DNA of 64,000 bases from Xanthostigma xanthostigma (lineage: Eukaryota > Arthropoda > Insecta > Raphidioptera > Raphidiidae), in the NCBI GenBank assembly GCA_963575645.1, contig OY754467.1, forward strand, positions 33,353,108 to 33,417,107. The letters are read 5' to 3'. The translations under genes were made by a program, and so were the position numbers. The notes below the pieces were generated by a model. It did no database searches, was not told the DNA's origin, and saw only the letters and a list, made by a program, of their open reading frames with translations. Shown here in pieces: positions 36,061 to 47,293 of the stretch (the first letter of the stretch is position 1; every line of letters begins with the position of its first letter).

Positions 36061-37829
36061 TTTTGACGTGATAACGTCTTATAAATTGATGAATCACCAA
36101 TCTTATAAATTGATAAAACACCGGCTGCATGCACGAAAAAGTGTAACGTTCCTAACGTTCCGCCTGACCCTGTGCGTGCTTTTCTCGAAAACGGCCCTAA
36201 CGATTTGGATGAAATTTACTGAAAAGGGATTTTGGGGGGCAAAAAATCGTTTTAGCTAGGTCTCATCTCTCGAAAATTTCGTTTTCATACAAATTTTATC
36301 ATTATAAAAATCAATTTTTTGACGTATGAAAATACTTAAATATTGTAAGTAGGTTTTGGAATTTTATATAAACAATGAAACAATTGTTTACAAAATATTA
36401 TGACAGTTAATCTTTGAGACTTAAAATAAATACGAAAGAAAGAAAGTTAAAAAAAACAATTATATTATAGGTGGTGAGTAATTTTAATAAATAAAATTAA
36501 CCTAAATTTGAAGCAAAAGATGCAATATCATAGATTCGAATTATTATAATTATTATATAAATTTAGGTTATGTATTACGGAATACGTTATCACGTAAAAC
36601 TATCGTCCGTAAACCGACTTTACAGACAACCAATTTTTTGTATTAAAAAAATGACTAAAAAGGCTATTGTTTGCATTATGTTCAGCGTTAATCCCTGTTC
36701 AATATTAAGTGCTGTTGTTAGTTTCGCAGGTTGTCTGAAGTTTTCCGACAGAAGATGAAATTTCTCCAGAGTCTAGAGTTTAATTGAACTGGCAAATACT
36801 TACTCGCTCACCACTATTACTAGCAATACGTATTATTATACTTTGTTATTTCAATTGACCTACATTATTAACTCGATATTTGTTTCAGAGAATCGACACG
36901 TACTGCATCGAAATTGTTTCAGATAATGTAATTTATTTGGTAGTTTACAAGAAACACTTAAAATAGTAAACTTGCGTATTTGGGTCCGAGGCACTTCCGT
37001 GGTCCTGATTCCAATATCCTTATGGTCCATCCATCTTCTGTTCCCGTTTCATATATGTGGATGTGGTAATATATTAGTTAGAATTATTTATAGTTTTCAT
37101 AGTTAGTGGCTGATTACCTACACAAAAGTGTAAAAGCTTAAAGTTTATAATAAAAAAAATTGGTTGTCTGTAAAGTCGGTTTACGGACGATAGTTTTACG
37201 TGATAACGTATTCCGTAATACATAACCTAAACCTCCCAAAATTTGGTTTCAATCCGCTTATCCTTGGTGTCGGAATGATAAGAAATGTCAAAAGTGATGT
37301 TTGCAACTGTCAAAGTATTATGTTCTAATAATAATTAGTTATTCCAATACTTAACTTAGAAGGCGTTGCATTTCACAAAATACTAATGTCAAAAAATTGA
37401 ATTAAACATTAGAAATGCAGCCGTTTTCATGTTAAGACAAGACATACGTTATATTCTAATTTCCATGTACGGCAAACAAAGACGACCGACCGCGTCGCGC
37501 CATGCATTAGACAACATTGCATTTATATTTTATACAGCTATTTTTCTATATAAATTTGTATAAAAAAACTGTTTAGGCAAATTCTGTTATACGAAATCTA
37601 TGTAAAATGTTCTCCTCTTTCGTTTAAGACTGGTTTCAAACCGATCTGATTTAAATTGAGCGAGAAATTAGCAAAAAGCACGCACAGGGTCAGGCGGAAC
37701 GTTACGCGTTACGAACGTTAGGAACGTTCGGAACGTTACGACCGTTACACTTTTTCGTGCATGCAGCCGGTGTTTTATCAATTTATAAGATTGGTGATTC
37801 ATCAATTTATAAGACGTTATCACGTCAAA
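36061..37829. mobile_element. Long-arm inverted-repeat element, copy 2
   Basis: Starts TTTTGACGTGATAACGTC and ends with its complement. The left arm to about 36640 is nearly identical to copy 1, and the right arm shares both the inner ACGTGATAACGTATTCCG block and the outer CACGCACAGGGTCAGGCGG block. Two differences stand out: the core (about 36640-37150) is unrelated to copy 1, and about 440 bp of another dispersed repeat (37233-37675) lies in the right arm. No transposase is seen. Confidence 0.85.
37233..37675 (-). repeat. Dispersed repeat, copy within the 36-37.8 kb element
   Basis: Matches 48440-48890 in inverse orientation through several segments, including the complements of AAATCAGATCGGTT, CTTAAACGAAAGAGGAG, ATGCAACGCCTTCT and GATGAGCGGATTGAAACC. 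Non-coding; class not recognised. Confidence 0.75.
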
Positions 37830-38262
37830 AGGGGAGACGGTTATATAACTTATAAAGGGTATAAAACATGCTAGTTTTGAATTTTGGGTGTCTGACTCTA
37901 TTTTGGGTGGGTTTAGAATTCAATAGTTTTATTTGTGACAGAAAATACATATCGTATTTTTCGGACTATATTTTTACAATAGAAAAATGAACTCAAATAT
38001 TGGATGCGTCTTCTGGTCTGAAGGTAACATAAAATATTTTTTTTAATAAATCGTCTCTAAATTTATGTTAACAATAAATACAAATTATGATCCGAAAAAG
38101 ACATTAAAATATTTTTTATAAAAATCATCTTATAAATTTGAGGTGCGTCTTATAGTCCGAAAAATACGGTAATAATAATAAGAAGCAACTATTTTATGGA
38201 CACTCTGTATAAAGAATAGTAATTTTTTTCTAACCTTTTCGAGTAAAAAACGTGCGGAAATT

Positions 38263-38493
38263 GCATTTAAAAAAATATCAATATACTTTTTAAAAGAATT
38301 TTCTACACTATTTTCATATACTACTACATACGGACCAAATTTCTATGGTGTAAAATTTTTTAATAAATTGCCATTGGAAATAAGAACTTTAGAAACAAAA
38401 TATTTTAAAAGAAATGTGAAAAAATTGTTATTAGAAAATTGTTTCTATAGCATACAGGAATTTCTTGACTGTCAGCATGTACATTTTATGTAG
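38263..38493 (+). pseudogene. Non-LTR retrotransposon 3' fragment (C-terminal tail of the RT protein)
   Basis: The frame ends YGVKFFNKLPLEIRTL, then a Lys-rich stretch, LLLENCFYSIQEFL and a stop at 38491-38493. It parallels the C-terminus of the better-preserved non-LTR copy ending at 41809 (FNKIPDNIKN...FLTERNFYSLDEF). Only the last ~75 residues survive, the usual result of 5' truncation. Confidence 0.7.
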
Positions 38494-39540
38494 GAATGAC
38501 AATAAATTAAAATTATTATTAAATTATAAAAAGATAAAGAAAATTTTCATTTTTCAAGAAGAAAAGAAAAACGAAAAAGTTTTTTTATTAAGTTACACAG
38601 TAAGTTTGTAAAAAAAACTTCAAAAGTAACTTTAAAATTCCGGTTTGAAAATAACTTTTTTCTATTATCTACGAATTACCTCCTAGATTCTAAAACTTTT
38701 GAAACACTCTGTACAAGTATCACCGTTCTTCGAAGATGCCACGTTGGTCACTAATTAAATCTAAATATTATTGTTCTTCTTGATAAAAGAATAAAAATGT
38801 TCAGAAACATTTTCGGACTCTGTTAAGATGAGGACGTCTCCCGAGGAATAACTATATAACACACACATAGTAACGGGCAAACTTTGTAACAGGGGATGGG
38901 GAACGGGAAGTTTTTGTTCAACAATCCACCAAGATCGAGAACACGTATTATCGATATATCAATAACAGCCCTAAAAAAATATTTCATTACTTCGCTAAGA
39001 AAAACTGTAACCTTGATATTTTACACCAAAAGTTGTGTTAATTTATTGTGCGGAAAATTGATTGCCTTTGAAAATAAGACTGAGGTTAGTTGCGAAAGAA
39101 AATATTATTAATTCCAAGTCTCAGGGATTAGGATAAGTTTATTTATTTAATGTTTTACTAAATTATTGTACGTCTAATCAAAGGCTGCCGACTAAATAAA
39201 ATAAGAAAAAGCACCTGATAAAATCGGCAAAAACGTTGAACAATAATTTTGTAGAGGTTTAAATTCTAATGTAGTAGGAGTGCCATTTGCTGGATTTTAA
39301 ATTAATCACTCGCTCGCTCTTTAATTTGGAATTAATCCTATCAGCGCATTTGGATGAAGCCAAGCCTACAGATCTAAACCTTCCTGAAGGTATCCTCAAT
39401 TAATTATCATTAAAACCGATTCACAACTGACGGAGATATCGCGGACTATACATGAAAAAACTACTGCACCGATTTAAGAAAAAATTATATGGAATCATCC
39501 TGAAGGTATACTTTATTAAATAGAAAAGCAATTATTTTTA
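38494..39540. other. Gene-free AT-rich spacer
   Basis: No supported gene; short open frames only. Confidence 0.35.
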
Positions 39541-40318
39541 TAGTAGTAGTAGTAGAAATTTTTATTTACAATTTTATATTTACAAGTATTTACAATTGCT
39601 CAGTGTATATTTACAAAATTTTCCAACTGATTTTGTGTTGTGTTTAATTATTAATTACAAAAATGATTGTTTTGATTTTAATTATAATGCTGTAAAAAAA
39701 GCGGAGAAAAAAACAGTACTTGATAATATTTGCTGTTTAGTTGTCATTAACTATTATGTACCTATTTTAATCTTTTATGCTTGTGTTTTATTTTGTCCTC
39801 ATAGTTTGCTATATTTTTAATTAAAACGTTTGATTTTTGTTAATAATGGAATAAAATTTTCTTGAAATATTGCGAATGTGTTCTGTAATGTGTTCTATGC
39901 TTAGTGATTTATGTATTTCCGATACTTTCATATACCTGGGAAAATTTCCGACAATACGCAAAGCTTTGTTTTGGGCAATTTGAAGTTTTCTGAGGTATGT
40001 TTTACAGGTATAGCTCCAGGCTGGGCAAGCATAAATAAGTGTGGGTCTAATGACGCATTGTATAATATCATTTTGTTTTTTAAATTAAGCGAGGACTGTT
40101 TGTTAAACACGGGAAAAAGTTGATATATGGTTGCGTAAGATTTGTTAATGATGTTGTTTATGTGTTTGGTAAAAGTGAGTTTTTTGTCGAGATATAATCC
40201 CAGGTATTTGACAGTATCGGAAGTGCGAATTTCTTGATTGTTAAATTTTATTTTTGCATGGTGTGTTCGGTCTTCGTTTTGTCAGTATCATAAATTCAGT
40301 TTTGTTGCTATTAGCTAG
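39541..40318 (-). pseudogene. Jockey-like non-LTR retrotransposon, 5'-truncated and frameshifted
   Basis: Minus-strand translation gives NSNKTEFMILTKRRPN, then KYLGLYLDKKLTFTKHINN, YQLFPVFNKQSSLNLKNKMI and, after a frameshift near 40050, IRPTLIYACPAWSY and LQIAQNKALRIVGNFPR, ending at a stop at 39821-39823. This order is the C-terminal part of Jockey-type reverse transcriptases. A TAG-repeat tract at 39541-39555 marks the element's 3' end. It is dead: no catalytic palm remains. Confidence 0.85.
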
Positions 40319-40379
40319 AAAAGCAATTATTAAAATCGGTTCACTATTGGCGGATATATCGAGAAACATACACAAAATA

Positions 40380-40775
40380 GTATATTACACCACAAGGGCC
40401 GAAAGTTTGATATCTTGCACTGTGCGCCATGATGCCCGAGGCAGTGCAAGGATATCAAACTTTCGGCCAGTGTGGTGTACCTATACTATTTTTCTTCATA
40501 CCTCGTTCGTAAGTACGCTTATTAAATACATTAATTAATTACATATTAATTACATAAGAACACATATAAATTCCAAGCAAGCAGCTTTGAGGTGATACGT
40601 AAAAACACGAATGACAGCTGCTCGCGACTATTAGCTATAAAGTAATAGGGTTGCTATGGAAACGACATCTAAACAACAGTTGATAGGCTATTTTTTCTTT
40701 ACTGCCGCCCGAACGTACCTACTTTCCGCATCAGAGCGTGTAATCCTACCAATAGGTACGTAATGTTAGACTTCC
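40380..40775. repeat. Hairpin plus truncated MITE, copy 2
   Basis: The hairpin (about 40380-40490; ACACCACAAGGGCCGAAAGT and complement) is followed at 40493 by TTCTTCATACCTCG, matching 6879-7338. The match ends near 40770, where the non-LTR element begins, so the right terminus of the MITE is missing. Confidence 0.75.
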
Positions 40776-40779
40776 TGCC

Positions 40780-41875
40780 TTACAGTTGATGAACAACTGG
40801 TTCAGATCGTATTTAATAAATCGTTCACAAAAAGTATGTATATCAGCAGAGGGGAAAGAATACGTATCTGAAAAAATAGAAACAACTAAGGGCGTACCTC
40901 AAGGATTCATCTTAGGCCCTCTTTTATATATTATATACGTTAACGATTTAATAACTCACTTTGCAGCGTCAAATGTAAAAATAGTGTCGTATGCAGATGA
41001 CACAAATATACTTTTAAAAGGCTCCAACATGAATCAACTTATTCATCAAGCGCAGGCAATTTTCAAAATATTAAACGACTGGCTTATAAATAACAAACTG
41101 ATTTTTAATGCCGAAAAAACTACTACTGTTTTTTTTAGAACTATGCAAAGATCGCTAAATCTTCCAGAATCTATTCAGCTTAACAGTAATATGTTTCTTT
41201 CTGTGTCAGAATGTACTCCGTTTTTAGGAGTTACAAATTGATGCTAATCTTTCATGGACACAGCATATAGATAAGTTGGCTAAAAAGTTAACATCGGTTT
41301 GCTATGCCCTGCGGCAAGTGAGTAAAGGAGCAAGTTTGGAATAGGTAATGTCGTTATACTACGCCAATTTTTATTCTATTATGTCGTATTGCATTATTGT
41401 ATGGGGCGGAGTAAGAGAAGCCAACAGAATTTTCTTAATTCAAAAGAGGGCCGTAAGAATTATCGCAAAAACCGATAGAAGAGAGTCCTGCAGAGTTCTT
41501 TTTAAAAATCTCAAATTATTAACCTTCACCTCGGTTTATATGTTTAAGTTATGTGTTTTCGTTTTTAAAAACATCGATATTTTCAAATGTGACACTATGC
41601 AACACCAATATGAAACTAGAAAAAATAATCTTATGATACCAACTCATCGATTGACTCTATACAAAAAAGCCTGTCTATACAATGGAATAACAATTTTTAA
41701 TAAAATACCCGACAATATAAAAAATATTATATCGCTAAAGCATTTTAAAAATAAATTAAAGACTTTTTTAACTGAAAGAAATTTTTATAGTCTAGACGAA
41801 TTTTCGTAACATATTTTACTGTGTAATACCTATGTTCTGATCTTTTGTATCCAACTTTATTGGCTATGCAAATAA

Positions 41876-41910
<35 letters not shown>

Positions 41911-41911
41911 G
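40780..41911 (+). pseudogene. Non-LTR retrotransposon, 5'-truncated, with frameshift and stop
   Basis: The frame at 40786-41241 carries reverse-transcriptase motifs GVPQGFILGPLLYIIYVNDL and the catalytic SYADDTN. It shifts frame near 41237, continues as DANLSWTQHIDKLAKK, meets a stop near 41342, and resumes at 41348-41809 with FYSIMSYCIIVWGG and IFLIQKRAVRIIAKTDRRES, ending in NFYSLDEFS. An ATT repeat tail (41876-41911) marks the 3' end. The missing N-terminus and endonuclease show 5' truncation; the two lesions make it non-functional. Confidence 0.9.
41876..41911. repeat. (ATT)n tail of the non-LTR element
   Basis: About 11 ATT/TTA units directly after ATGCAAATAAA, the usual tail of this kind of retrotransposon. 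Confidence 0.9.
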
Positions 41912-41947
41912 TAGTTTCGATCCGGGTATAGGGAAAAAAATGGTGAC

Positions 41948-42098
41948 ACGACATAATCTCCCCGGAAAAAATCTCCCCGACAAAATCTCCCCTCTAAAAT
42001 CTCCCCGCGACAAAATCTCCCCACGACAAAATCCCCCCCCGTCAAAATCTCCCCCCGTCAAAATCTCCCCACGACTTAATCTCCCCACGATAAAATTT
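41948..42098. repeat. Left flanking array of ~16-bp units (AATCTCCCC type)
   Basis: Roughly nine to ten degenerate units of ACGACAAAATCTCCCC, with some contracted units and C-run variation. The same unit in opposite orientation follows the 83-bp array at 43318-43445. Confidence 0.85.
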
Positions 42099-42190
42099 TA
42101 TTGATTATAACATTAATTTTCTATCAAAACATGTTGATAGTTGATAATGTAGAAATTTAAACGAAATTGTCATTTGATGCCATCTGTAGT

Positions 42191-43318
42191 GAGGAGAACG
42201 ATAAACGGGTATGCGAATTGTCTCGCAGTGAAACGGGAAGGGGCAAATGTGGAGTTTTTAAAAAAACAATTCCGAGGAGAACGATAAACGGGTATGCGAA
42301 TTGTCTCGCAGTGAAACGGGAAGGGGCAAATGTGGAGTTTTTTAAAAAACAATTCCGGGGAGAACGATAAACGGGTATGCGAATTGTCTCGCAGTGAAAC
42401 GGGAAGGGGCAAATGTGGAGTTTTTTAAAAAACAATTCCGGGGAGAACGATAAACGGGTATGCGAATTGTCTCGCAGTGAAACGGGAAGGGGCAAATGTG
42501 GAGTTTTTAAAAAAACAATTCCGAGGAGAACGATAAACGGGTATGCGAATTGTCTCGCAGTGAAACGGGAAGGGGCAAATGTGGAGTTTTTAAAAAAACA
42601 ATTCCGAGGAGAACGATAAACGGGTATGCGAATTGTCTCGCAGTGAAACGGGAAGGGGCAAATGTGGAGTTTTTAAAAAAACAATTCCGAGGAGAACGAT
42701 AAACGGGTATGCGAATTGTCTCGCAGTGAAACGGGAAGGGGCAAATGTGGAGTTTTTTAAAAAACAATTCCGGGGAGAACGATAAACGGGTATGCGAATT
42801 GTCTCGCAGTGAAACGGGAAGGGGCAAATGTGGAGTTTTTTAAAAAACAATTCCGGGGAGAACGATAAACGGGTATGCGAATTGTCTCGCAGTGAAACGG
42901 GAAGGGGCAAATGTGGAGTTTTTAAAAAAACAATTCCGAGGAGAACGATAAACGGGTATGCGAATTGTCTCGCAGTGAAACGGGAAGGGGCAAATGTGGA
43001 GTTTTTAAAAAAACAATTCCGATGAGAACGATAAACGGGTATGCGAATTGTCTCGCAGTGAAACGGGAAGGGGCAAATGTGGAGTTTTTTAAAAAACAAT
43101 TCCGGGGAGAACGATAAACGGGTATGCGAATTGTCTCGCAGTGAAACGGGAAGGGGCAAATGTGGAGTTTTTAAAAAAACAATTCCGGGGAGAACGATAA
43201 ACGGGTATGCGAATTGTCTCGCAGTGAAACGGGAAGGGGCAAATGTGGAGTTTTTAAAAAAACAATTCCGAGGAGAACGATAAACGGGTATGCGAATTGT
43301 CTCGCAGTGAAACGGGAA
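42191..43318. repeat. 83-bp satellite array (~13.6 copies)
   Basis: The unit begins GAGGAGAACGATAAACGGGT, continues GCGAATTGTCTCGCAGTGAA and ends in a T/A run plus CAATTCC. Period is exactly 83 bp (starts 42191, 42274, 42357, 42440, 42523, 42606, ...). Two subtypes alternate: GAGG after TTTTTAAAAAAA and GGGG after TTTTTTAAAAAA. Open frames here reflect the absence of stops in the unit, not genes. Related units recur at 50498-50790. Confidence 0.95.
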
Positions 43319-43445
43319 GTCGTGGGGAGATTTTGACGGGGGGGGATTTTGTCGTGGGGAGATTTTGTCGTGGGGAGATTTTGTCGTGGGGAGATTTTGT
43401 CGGGGAGATTTTGTCGGGGAGATTTTGTCCGGGGAGATTTCGTGG
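43318..43445. repeat. Right flanking array of ~16-bp units (opposite orientation)
   Basis: Units of GTCGTGGGGAGATTTT, the complement of the left flanking unit, with progressive shortening (GTCGGGGAGATTTT). Together with 41948-42098 they form inverted arms around the 83-bp array. Confidence 0.85.
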
Positions 43446-44208
43446 TGGAACCAAAAAAATAGTACTCGTTGAATTTCTTTTTGAAGTCGGTTAAAAATAG
43501 TTGGACACTGTGAATAGGTGGTCAAAAATCGATGCATTTACCTTATCAAACACAAATCTGAACAATATTTTCTAATGAAGCAGTGCCTCGATTTGAAAAG
43601 AGAGGCATCGCCTCTGCTACATCTGTTTGTTATGAATGTCTGGTAAAGCGTTGTCAGCCCATACGAGAACTACATATACTATTGTAACAGTCTGAGGATC
43701 ATTTCAAAGGCACTACAGAAAAATGCATGCCGACAGAAAGCCAATGTATGTTTGACACTACGCTAGTACTTTAGATAAAAAATTCCATTTTGATAAAAGC
43801 AAACTGTTTAAAGTTCTAATAACAATGAGGTAAATAAACATTAGAATTCACCATGTCCGCCCGTCTGTTTGTCTATCCGTATGTTACAGCTTTGTAACTC
43901 CGCCTTCTGTTCATCGATTCGGATGAAATTTTACAAGAAGATGCATTATTATAGCGGCTTTTGCTTATTTGATAGTTATGGAAATCAATAATTCATTACA
44001 GAAAATAGTTTTACTTAAAATGCAACATATATCGAAAATGAATATACTTATTTGTTTATTTAGAAGAAAGAGAGAAACTCACGGAGAAGTCTCCAATTCC
44101 GAGTTTCATACAATTTAAAAAGAATATAAAAAAATACAATAAAAATAGGAAATTGAATTCGTGTTTAACAATAAAGTAAGAATAATATATATATAGTTGC
44201 ATACTAAA
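43446..44208. other. Spacer without recognised gene
   Basis: It starts with a TTTTTGAAGTCGGTTAAAAA stretch that may be the outer end of the composite satellite element. The rest is AT-rich with no gene. Confidence 0.35.
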
Positions 44209-44673
44209 TTAATTGCTTAGTATTTCTATGACTTTTTTTTGTAGACTTGGTAAGCTGGTTTTAAAAATGTCAATATGATTTCTGGAACATATATTATTTG
44301 TTAAATAGCACATTTTATATAACGGTGAATTTCTAATGTAATTTGTACGCGGAATACCAATTGAGAATATATCATTGACGCATAAGCCAGTTCGGGTAAC
44401 TTTAAAGTGAAACTTTTTTAACAGTTGTTTATCATCTACTAAGCAATTAATAAGTTTATAAAGGAAACAAATTAAAGTAGTTTTCCTACGACACTCGAGA
44501 GTGCTACATTGGAAATATGCTCGTAGGTTGACAGAATAATTGGGATATTGCTTGTGACATTTAAAATAAAGATATTTTAAAAATTTATTCAAAATTTTTT
44601 CTATAGCGTCTTTGTAAATGTTGTATTCTGGATCCCATATGATTGACGCATATTCCAATGTTGAACGCACCAA
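44209..44673 (-). pseudogene. Non-LTR retrotransposon C-terminal fragment
   Basis: A 154-codon minus-strand frame starting MVRSTLEYASIIWDP and containing ILNKFLKYLYFKC, LECRRKTTLICFLYKLINC and an end in KKVIEILSN. This is the typical C-terminal region after the palm in non-LTR reverse transcriptases (VRS-LEYAS-IW pattern). The RT core is absent, so it is a 5'-truncated copy. The open frame suggests a fairly recent insertion, of a different family from the 40.8-kb copy. Confidence 0.8.
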
Positions 44674-44799
44674 AGATAACTAAGTTAAATATATTAATAT
44701 ATTAATGTTTTCCATAGCTACCATATCAACAAAACTAATCTCATAAATAAAATGTATATAGAAAAACTTTGTCTGACGAAGAACTTTGTTGTGCTAAAC

Positions 44800-45257
44800 A
44801 ATAGGTCATATGCATGCATTTTTTTACGGAAAAAAATTGATAATCATTTAAAAATGTAATATTATCATAAGAAAAAAAATATTAAATTTCACATTCAAAA
44901 ATAGACAGTTTAAACAATCGGCCATGTTCGCGGGCTTATGTGACGTCATGATATACGATGCATGTCAAATTGTCAATGTTCTAAATGGAGTTTATTTGTT
45001 GTTTTCTCTAAATACTGACATAATCTTACTGTGAGACGACATCGTCGTCATGGAAACTGTTGTTGATATATACTCTGACGTCACGATGCGTTTTGAAAAT
45101 TCGAAAATAGCGCTTATTTTCTACATTTCTTTTTTATTATTTGTATTTTTTTCAGTGATTAGATTAATAAAATAACCATTACACTATGATCAGGAACTAA
45201 AATATATTTCGAAATAAAAATTTAAACCAATTTGGAGTCTTATGCATATGACCTATT
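44800..45257. mobile_element. MITE, copy B of the SLC35C2-intron family
   Basis: Same termini (AATAGGTCATATGCAT / ATGCATATGACCTATT) and near-continuous similarity to 17598-18102, with a missing block after the left end and a shorter TGCCAACCTTGATG segment. Both TGACGTCA-type motifs are retained. Confidence 0.88.
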
Positions 45258-46092
45258 GTTATAAAATAAAGTTCGTAGGTGTAAAAAACGTTGTTTTATT
45301 TAATTTTAAATGTATAGAATATAAATCTTTAAAAGTGATCTAGGCTTTCTGTATTATTCTTATTGTCCCGTAGTACGCTCAATATAGGAACGGATATTGG
45401 CAATATAAAAGGCAGTAAAGCATCGTATGTGCCCTGCTTCTAACTATATATACGAGTGATTCCCATGACGACAAACCGTTCCCTGGACTACCTGGACCAG
45501 TCAGCTAAACATCTGAACGACTGAAGGAGTTTTACACCCTTGCAAAGAGCTCTACATAAACTGAAAACTAGACAAATATAATATCATGAAGTTGTTTTTA
45601 CACAAAGGTATACAAAAGAATCTATTTTAGGGTACAGAAAAAATATCCTAAAATCGATATAATTATGCAGTTTTTGTCTTCCGGCTACAGATATTCGCAC
45701 TTTTATACTATGAAAGTTTGGATGGTGGAAGAAACGGTATTACATGGTGGGAGAACGAATCATATGACATTTACTATCAAAGTAAATTCGTTAGTAAACT
45801 CAAGGTAGTAGATATTTTTTTTCTGAAGAGGTAAAGCAAAAAAATGAATATTTTTTTTAAGTTATATTAATATCACACAAAAATACTCACGAAGGAAGGT
45901 GTCAAGCAAAATGTTAATTCCCAAAACTAATTTCACAAATTCGTTTTCAAAAAGCATTTCTAAATTTTGTTTTTTAGCCAGGTATTCATATTATTTCAGT
46001 TTTATCTTTTATTATTATGATCCTGGGAGGGGTAATTACCCTATTTACCCCCCATATATCTACACCCTTGAATAAACTAGCGGTGAGGTTAA
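45258..46092. other. Gene-free AT-rich spacer
   Basis: No supported gene or repeat. Confidence 0.35.
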
Positions 46093-46384
46093 CACTTTGA
46101 CGGACAAACCGACTTAGACCGTCATAAACAAAACTTCAAAACTTTGACACAACGGCTGAAGCCGTCGTATACTACTAAACGTTTTATAGCTAGACGGGTG
46201 TAGCAGTCTATTTTTCAGTGTAGAATACATACTCTATGTGCTCTATGTCACCGTACAAATATCTACTAAGGCAATATTGTCACAGCATAACAACTTTTAA
46301 AAGTAATTCAAACATATGAAAAAATTTAAAAACTATAGTGTCAAATTTGGAACAAAACTGAATTTTTAAGTGTCCGTCAAAGTG
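46093..46384. mobile_element. piggyBac-like MITE with TTAA target duplication
   Basis: Starts CACTTTGACGGAC and ends GTCCGTCAAAGTG, exact 13-bp inverted termini, each flanked by TTAA (46089-46092 and 46385-46388). The TTAA duplication is the piggyBac signature. At 292 bp there is no transposase; a GGCTGAAGCCGTCG palindrome lies inside. Confidence 0.88.
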
Positions 46385-47215
46385 TTAAAAATTACAAAAG
46401 AAATAAAAATTTAAGAAGAGGAAAAAGAAAAATGCTTATCACAACTATTCAAGAGCGCCATAAGGTAGTTAAGCAGTCACGTATTCATTCTTAGATAAAC
46501 CGTATTTTTGTATCAACTCGGATTTGGTTCTCCGTCGCACTGATAACCCGTAGCCAGTCGCCTACTCTTAGTGCAGTCACGAAGGAGGACATCTCCCGTC
46601 CCGCGAGTGCAACTTGGAAGGGGGGGAGCAGGGGGAATGCGGTGTGTGATCGAGTTAAAGTGTCACGACTGGCTGTGATCCCCAATCGACCGTCGACCAA
46701 TTCTACCGACAATAAAAAGATCGCCAACCGACGACGAAAGCTAGACGAAAGACTTGTATTCGATTCACAATTATTATTATCATGCTAACCTACCAACTTG
46801 GGCTTTTAGCTAAAAAAATATTTTGTTTTTTATATTTAACAAAATCGAATTAGCATATCCGATTAATTATTTAAGTGTATCAAATAAAAAACTCGGGCCG
46901 CAGTGCTAAATCCTAGCGACAATATAGTGTATTTGCTATTACAGACAGTGTGGCTTCGTTATGTGAACTAGACTTTGTTTTTGACCAAAATATAAAAAAC
47001 CCTTAATAACATACATCCCTTAAAATAATTGCAATATTATTGTCAGTTCAACCAAATTAAATACGCCCTTCAATCAGAAAAATCATTATTAGTGTATTTG
47101 CCATAAGGCACTTACACTATTGGCGTCGGTCGGATGGCGGGACCTAGGGGTCGGACCAAAATTTCTCGACGTTTCATAGGCTCCTAAGAAGTTTGGCACC
47201 ATTTTTGGAAATGTT
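46385..47215. other. Spacer with a locally GC-richer block
   Basis: 46500-46740 is richer in G and C than its surroundings and contains a 78-codon minus-strand frame with no similarity I recognise. I see no gene. Confidence 0.35.
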
Positions 47216-47221
47216 TATATA

Positions 47222-47288
<67 letters not shown>
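47216..47288. repeat. (AT)n microsatellite
   Basis: About 70 bp of alternating AT, with one G interruption near the left end. Confidence 0.95.

Positions 47289-47293
<5 letters not shown>

Noticed and set aside
42157-43537. Multiple open frames on both strands, including a 315-codon one
   Set aside because: They arise from the 83-bp satellite and its 16-bp flanking arrays; no non-repeat protein signature.
46491-46727. 78-codon minus-strand frame in a GC-richer patch
   Set aside because: No similarity recognised and no supporting exon signals.
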